From Hydnum rufescens UP504 (taxonomy: Eukaryota > Basidiomycota > Agaricomycetes > Cantharellales > Hydnaceae): a stretch of 64,000 nucleotides of DNA. Both the position numbers and the translations under genes were made by a program. Below, one piece after another: positions 59,206-64,000 of this stretch. The stretch spans positions 679,049-743,048 of the forward strand of contig MU128910.1 of the NCBI GenBank assembly GCA_014904985.1, given 5' to 3'. Every line of letters starts with the position of its first letter. The first letter of the stretch is position 1. A model generated the notes under the pieces. That model searched no databases, was not told the origin of the DNA, and saw nothing but the letters and a program-made list of their open reading frames with translations.

Positions 59206-60272
59206 TCAGTGGATAGTGGAGCGCGAAAAACAACAGGCACATCCACCATTTGCCACTGACTTGCTCGTGACTGTTAATGTCTTGGGGTTTGCTGTTCCCT
59301 CGGACCTACGCTCGGACCCCAGCACGGAACAGTGGATGAAGCCACGAAACTGGAGAATGATCGATCGATGACAAAGGCGAAGCCGGGGGATAACTGCAAG
59401 TGTGGGAGGGGAAATACAGGTGATCACTTGTTCCATGGTCTCCGAATGGCGGGGCATCCGGGTCGGGGTGTTTCTTCGGCATCCGATTCCCATAGGGGGA
59501 TGGGTGAGAGGTCGTCCTGGACGTCGAATGAAAAGTTCAAGAGGGAGTTGGGTATATGTTCGTACTGAGTAGTCGTAGAAAGCCTGGATGGCTACAGGGT
59601 CCTGTGGAGGCTTGAATGCTACCGGGCGGATTTAAGAATCATGTACGCCCAAATATGTTCATGAGCACCTACAAGAAGTTGGTATCCACCCCTGCTTGCT
59701 TTGTTGAACGATATCCAATGCCTCTTTCCAAAGAGCATAATACCTGCGCATGACCTCCCCGCCAGCATCCTCCTCCCAGTCAGCGATGTACACTTGTGGT
59801 TCATGAGCTTGCGAGAACTCGAAGTGTGTAGAAGGGACAGTGGACACGATACCAGAGAGGCTACTGCCCGAGGAATATGGTGATGAGTAGAGTCCAGGGA
59901 CTTCTTCTGCAATCGTCTCGACCATAGAAGATCAAGAGACAGATGTCCCCATGATCTAACGCGGGTAGAACTCGTGCTTAGAGGCCGAAATGTGTCCCCT
60001 GCACTAAGCATCATAACATCGATGCTTGGCTGAGACCCCGACTCGTTACAATCCGTCGCCAGGGGGGTATCGGGAGACATGAAGATAACTGTCGCCGAAC
60101 GGGATGCGGTATGGTTCGAGGTGACGCTCTGAGTAAATGTTTGGTTGAATTGCAGCCGACAGAGGCCGGGTATACTCAGAAGAAGACCCTGATGGGGTGA
60201 GTGTAGGTTGACAATTAGGGTGTGTGGTACAAAATGGCTCGAAAGGGTTGACACTTCAATCCAAATCGACAT
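59206..60272 (-). CDS. Conserved-looking hypothetical protein
   Basis: Likely ATG at 60272 (MSIWIEVSTLSSHF), with HTLIVNLHSPHQGLLLSIPG and VIFMSPDTPLATD next. A second segment reads HEPQVYIADWEEDAGGEVMR and RYYALWKEALDIVQQSK. A clear 54-nt intron (59619-59672) joins it in phase to SFKPPQDPVAIQAFYDYSVR and TYTQLP. The layout resembles a hypothetical family I associate with Agaricomycetes, with no known function. The join between the first and second segments (59925-60000) and the true C-terminus are unresolved; the frame stays open to 59206. The start lies 58 bp from the divergent gene at 60331. Confidence 0.5.
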
Positions 60273-60330
60273 GATGCAATGTTTGACCGGAAGCAGAATT
60301 TGGTCGGAAGCAAAATAACTTACTGCTACT

Positions 60331-63300
60331 ATGGAACCTACGTCGACCTCAGGTACCCACGCACAGCCTTCCACCCTCGCGGCAAATCGCAGCGAGCTCA
60401 GTCGGCTGTCTGGGCCTGACACAGTTCCATGTCAGCACTCTCAGGATGGGGCTCCAGATTCTGAGCCTGCTTCTGACCTCGCTCTCCGGAGTGGGCAAAG
60501 TTGCACCTCTAATCAAGAATATTCTGGATCGAGCCCTATGACCTGGTCCAAGGACGGAGATGCTGAGGCAGCGCCAGTCGACGCCGCTTGGAGTGATCTG
60601 TTCGACAATCGGGAGAAGCTCGAAACGTATTCAAGAAGCCGACAGTTGCTGTTGAAACGTAAGTCATACCGTTGGTTCCCAAGTTTTTTTTAAATTTGTT
60701 AGCTGAATATGAATCATTTGGTGGATGCAGCATCGGCATGCTGTTACTTGCAGAAGGAGTGGTCATTGGTGTTCACAAGTAGCCAAAGGCACTTCCAATA
60801 TTTCGGCGTCTCCTCGACACTCCACCCCCCTGTTCGTCAAGCAGGGGTCCTGGATTCAGGTGATTATACTCTCAGGCCAACATTATTGGATGCAAATGCC
60901 CCCTATCGTGCATTCATAACCCGTACTCAGTCGGACCCACCTTCCTATACCCCTGCGATGAATGTGCAGAACAACGGAGTCAAGACGATTTTGCCTTACT
61001 ATCAATCGTTATTCACCAAATTTTTCTCATCGTGTCGTTGTGCTCTTGAACACTGGTCTTCTGTCGCGAGGTACCTTAAAGTGCCGGATGTCCCCCTTCC
61101 CCCTACGAAACCAACTAGTCTTGGTCGCTCCACCTCGCTCGAATTCGTACCCGACTCCGTTTGGGCAAGTGGGGATGTTCACTTGAACGTACTCACGAGG
61201 TTTGCTTACGACTGCCGAGGGTACGCTGAATACGTGATGCATCTTGCCATCGACCACGTTGCCCGCACCTACAACCTGGACCTTCCTGTCTTTGGGATAG
61301 ATGATCGACGAGTAGGGGCTGTATATCGCTTACCTCTTACTCCTGCGGATCGTCAAGCAGTAGATGATCTTGTGCGAATGGGTACACCAGTCTTTGGTGT
61401 CGTGGAGTATCCGCATCGCGACCGTCGTGATACTGTGCCCGATCGTTGTCCCGACTCTCCCGAGGCAGCCGCAGCTGCAGCGGCCGAATATTTTGCTGCA
61501 ATGAAGAAGTGGGACGAGCAGAATGTCGATGTCGCCGAGTATATCGTACACGTCGAGGTTCCACTGGTTCATGTGCAGCACCCGGTCAATTGGTTCATCA
61601 GGCCGCATTTGGGATATCCTGGTGAACTTGATCGCAATGATCGTCCTCTCTGTGAAGCTGCATCGCGCGTTTTGCCTGCTGGCGAAATTTGCGAGACTGA
61701 TGTGGTCGCTTTACGGGACTTCCTTGGTCGTGGCCCGTGGCCTGCTGCCCAGGCATACAAGGTGCCAAAGTTCTATTACAAATACGAATTCGGGGAGGCG
61801 ATAAAAATCTATGTCAATGAGGACGACGGTCCAATGGCTTCTTCATCGAAGGCGGTGGGCGATAACATGGAGGATCATGGTTTCAATATCTACGATGACA
61901 TCATGGGGAACCCCTACGATGAGGACGACGATAATTGGGAGAACGAGGGGGACTACGATCTCAATCCTACTCCTCACTTGGACGCAAAACAGGAGGCTGA
62001 AGCAAAGGCCCTAGTACTCGCTGCCGAAGGTGGAGATGGTACTGCAAAGTCTCAAATTACTAAAGTTCTTCAAGGTGCCCAGGGGAAGAAGAGGGGGAAA
62101 TGGCACAACAGGAAGCCTCCCCAAACTGACTTCGAGACTGCAGTTATGCAATTGTGGAGATCCTCCGATGGCCCCTCAAAGGTGAAAAAAAAGCAGGTGA
62201 AAAAACTTGCCCAGGAGAGACAGCGTGCTGAGGCAGACACAGTGGCAGCCCCCCAGATCAGAGCGCTGGAGGAGGCTCAAAGGCTTGAAGCAGAAAGACT
62301 GAAATGGGAAGCAGAAGAGCATGTGTGCCTTCAACAGGGTGGACATGCCTCTGTTGCACCTGCTCCCTCTTCTGTTCCTGCCCCTCTGGTTCCTGCCCCT
62401 CCAGTTCCTGCCCCTCCAGTTCCTGCCCCTCCAGTTCCTGCCCTCCAGTTCCTGCCCTTCCTGCCCCTCTGGTTCCTGCCCTTCCTGCCCCTCCGGTTCC
62501 TGCCCCTCTGGTTCCTGCCCTTCCTGTTCCTTCTGCCCCTGCTTCTGTGCTGAATCCTGCTCAGCCACACACTCCGACCCCGACCCCTACTTCTCTTGAG
62601 CCTGGTTCTCCTCGCGCTCCCATGTATTCTCCTGTCACTCCAGTGAGTGACCCATTTCCACCTTGTGCACCATCTCCCTGTCGTTTGTCCCTGCCTCCTC
62701 GTCAAGCACGATCCCCTCATTGTTTGCAATCCCCTCGTCGTTTGCAATCCCCTCATCGTTTGCAATCCCCTCATCGTTCACGATCCCCTCGTCATGCACG
62801 ATCCCCTCATCGTGCATGATCCCCTCGTCATGTGCCGTCTCCTCTTCATCATGTGCCATCTCCCCCTCGTGTGTCATTCCCTCCCCACCATGCGCCATTT
62901 TGCCGCCAGTCCCTGTCTCCCCCCAGCCATGCCTGGTCCCACCATCGCCAGGCACCTTCTCCCCGCCCCGCTCCATCTTCTTTTCATCGGTCCCCCTCTC
63001 CTCCTCATCGAGCCTGGTCTCCCACTTGTCAAGGTCTGTCCTTCCACTCTGGCCACCCCAAAGGAAGGCCAAGATCACCCCTGGAGCCACCAAGGGGGCC
63101 ACGAGCGGTGCAACGAGAACCGCCAAGGGGACGACCTGGGGAGTTGGGAAGGCAATGGGAGCCATCAAGCTCCCGAGCGTCCCAAGAGCTTGAGCGCCGG
63201 AGCCATGGCCGCTTCAGGGATGATCGTGATGGGCAGATGCGGGATGGACCTTGGCAGAGTGCCTCGTCTTCAAAGGCACCAACCCATCAGCCCCTGCCAC

Positions 63301-64000
63301 AGCCAGCATGGAGGCCGTCCCTCTCTCCATCCCGAGAGTATGCACGTCCAGGCCCATCTCAACTGCGTCGCCGCAGTCGGACACCGCCGCTGTCCTCTGG
63401 ACCGCCGCCCAGTCGTCAGGATCCTCCATCGCCACCCCAACCTGAGGCTACACCTCTCCTGAGTCGCTTAGGGCCTGCGCCAACGCCGTTTCCTCAAGGC
63501 TCTGTGGCACCTACTGCCAGCGTTGCACCGAGTGTTTCAGACGTGAGCACGCCGTGGCCTCCACCAGAATGCCTGAGGCTAGCCCAATGGTATGCATTGG
63601 ATATTGCGGGTGTCGATGGCCAAGAGGACCCCTTGACCTGGGTGCACCAGAACTCTCATCTGGGTGTGCTGGCAGCACGGAGGGTGAAACCCATTCGGAA
63701 GAAGGGCGCGATGTACCACATGTACCTCCTCTTCAAGGACGTGGCCAAACGGGATTCGTGTCGGAGCGTCTTGGTATCTTCGTGCGGTGGCAAGACACTT
63801 CTCCCTTTCCTGTACACGGATACACTGGTGAATTGTTTTGGAGTCGCTGAAGTAAGGTACATGCAGGAGGTGTACATCAATGCAATCTCAACTGCTGAGA
63901 TCCAGGAGCTCCTGGCTGTTGGACCACGCCCTTACGCGACACCCGGTGATGCTATCCCTGAGATGCTCGACTATATTCGGTATCCTGCATTACTCGACCC
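60331..64000 (+). CDS. Large unknown protein, two lesions, continues past window end
   Basis: ATG at 60331. A 72-nt intron (60659-60730, GTAAGT ... TGCAG) joins exon 1 to exon 2 in phase. The N-terminal half looks globular: PYYQSLFTKFFSSCRCALEH followed by WSSVARYLKVPDVPL, then HLNVLTRFAYDCRGYAEYVM and HVARTYNLDLPVFGIDDRR. An acidic stretch (YDEDDDNWENEGDYD), a basic KKKQVKKLAQERQR coiled coil, and PAPPV repeats follow. The frame shifts at about 62441, where one 15-bp repeat unit has 14 bp, then stays open to the window edge except for a TGA at 62817. The last part is an Arg/Ser/Pro-rich linker and a second globular segment (PPECLRLAQWYALDIAGVDG, then KKGAMYHMYLLFKDVA). No family recognised. 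Confidence 0.55.
62377..62535 (+). repeat. 15-bp coding repeat (PAPPV)
   Basis: Units of CCTGCCCCTCCAGTT, with variants, encode PAPPV. The unit at about 62437-62450 has 14 bp and shifts the frame. Confidence 0.8.
62711..62835 (+). repeat. 18-bp coding repeat (SPHRLQ/SPRHAR)
   Basis: About seven units of the type CCCCTCATCGTTTGCAAT. Later units read ...CACGAT. One has CATGAT, creating the TGA at 62817. Confidence 0.8.

Noticed and set aside
62635..63168. Minus-strand frame with HDEGI/NDEGI repeats
   Set aside because: Antisense of the 18-bp coding repeat in the plus-strand gene, whose frame stays open much further.
62881..63193. Competing plus-strand frames with poly-Ser/Pro runs
   Set aside because: The frame that continues from the PAPPV repeats to the window end is open throughout except for one TGA and gives sensible sequence.

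Overview
The window is nuclear DNA of a filamentous basidiomycete, most likely an Agaricomycete. The evidence is protein genes broken by many 45-90 nt GT-AG introns, a FunK1-type fungal kinase cluster, BTB/POZ relatives, a CxC1-headed KDZ transposase and a Ty3/gypsy retroelement. I cannot name the genus from the sequence.

1-16.8 kb is a compact housekeeping block with 0.1-0.3 kb gaps. It holds an EBP1/PA2G4-like protein (minus, cut by the window start), a CAF120/SKG3-like double PH-domain protein (minus), a divergent LSB1/PIN3-like SH3 protein (plus), the eEF1A lysine methyltransferase EFM4 (minus), divergent COX11 (plus), the Hsp90 co-chaperone CNS1/TTC4 (minus, one apparent frameshift), a citrate synthase ending in the peroxisomal signal SKL (minus), and a large protein of unknown function (minus).

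18-29 kb is a tandem array of four FunK1-like kinase copies (A-D). All are broken, each differently, and an intact pentatricopeptide-like gene lies between copies B and C. Copy A has lost exactly the codons of the catalytic loop, in frame. 29.5-39 kb is gene-poor: a Mim1/TOM13 mitochondrial outer-membrane import factor, a BTB fragment and a BTB gene, a FunK1-like remnant, an imperfect ~0.35 kb direct duplication, and the 5' part of a gene cut short by an LTR.

39-56 kb is a repeat landscape. A decayed gypsy element (5' LTR, gag, protease, RT, RNase H, integrase) carries two insertions of another sequence ('X'). It is followed by about 34 copies of a 76-bp satellite whose monomer has the layout of a spliceosomal intron, then a 413-bp MITE with TA target duplications, the tail of an old KDZ transposase, and an apparently intact KDZ transposase gene. 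56.2-57.6 kb is a ~120-bp minisatellite. The last 5 kb holds a conserved-looking gene on the minus strand and a >3.6 kb gene on the plus strand that runs off the window and has only two visible lesions.

Several broken genes share one type of damage: CGA or CGG arginine codons turned into TGA. This points to C-to-T change at CpG sites, as expected from cytosine methylation or a RIP-like process acting on repeats.
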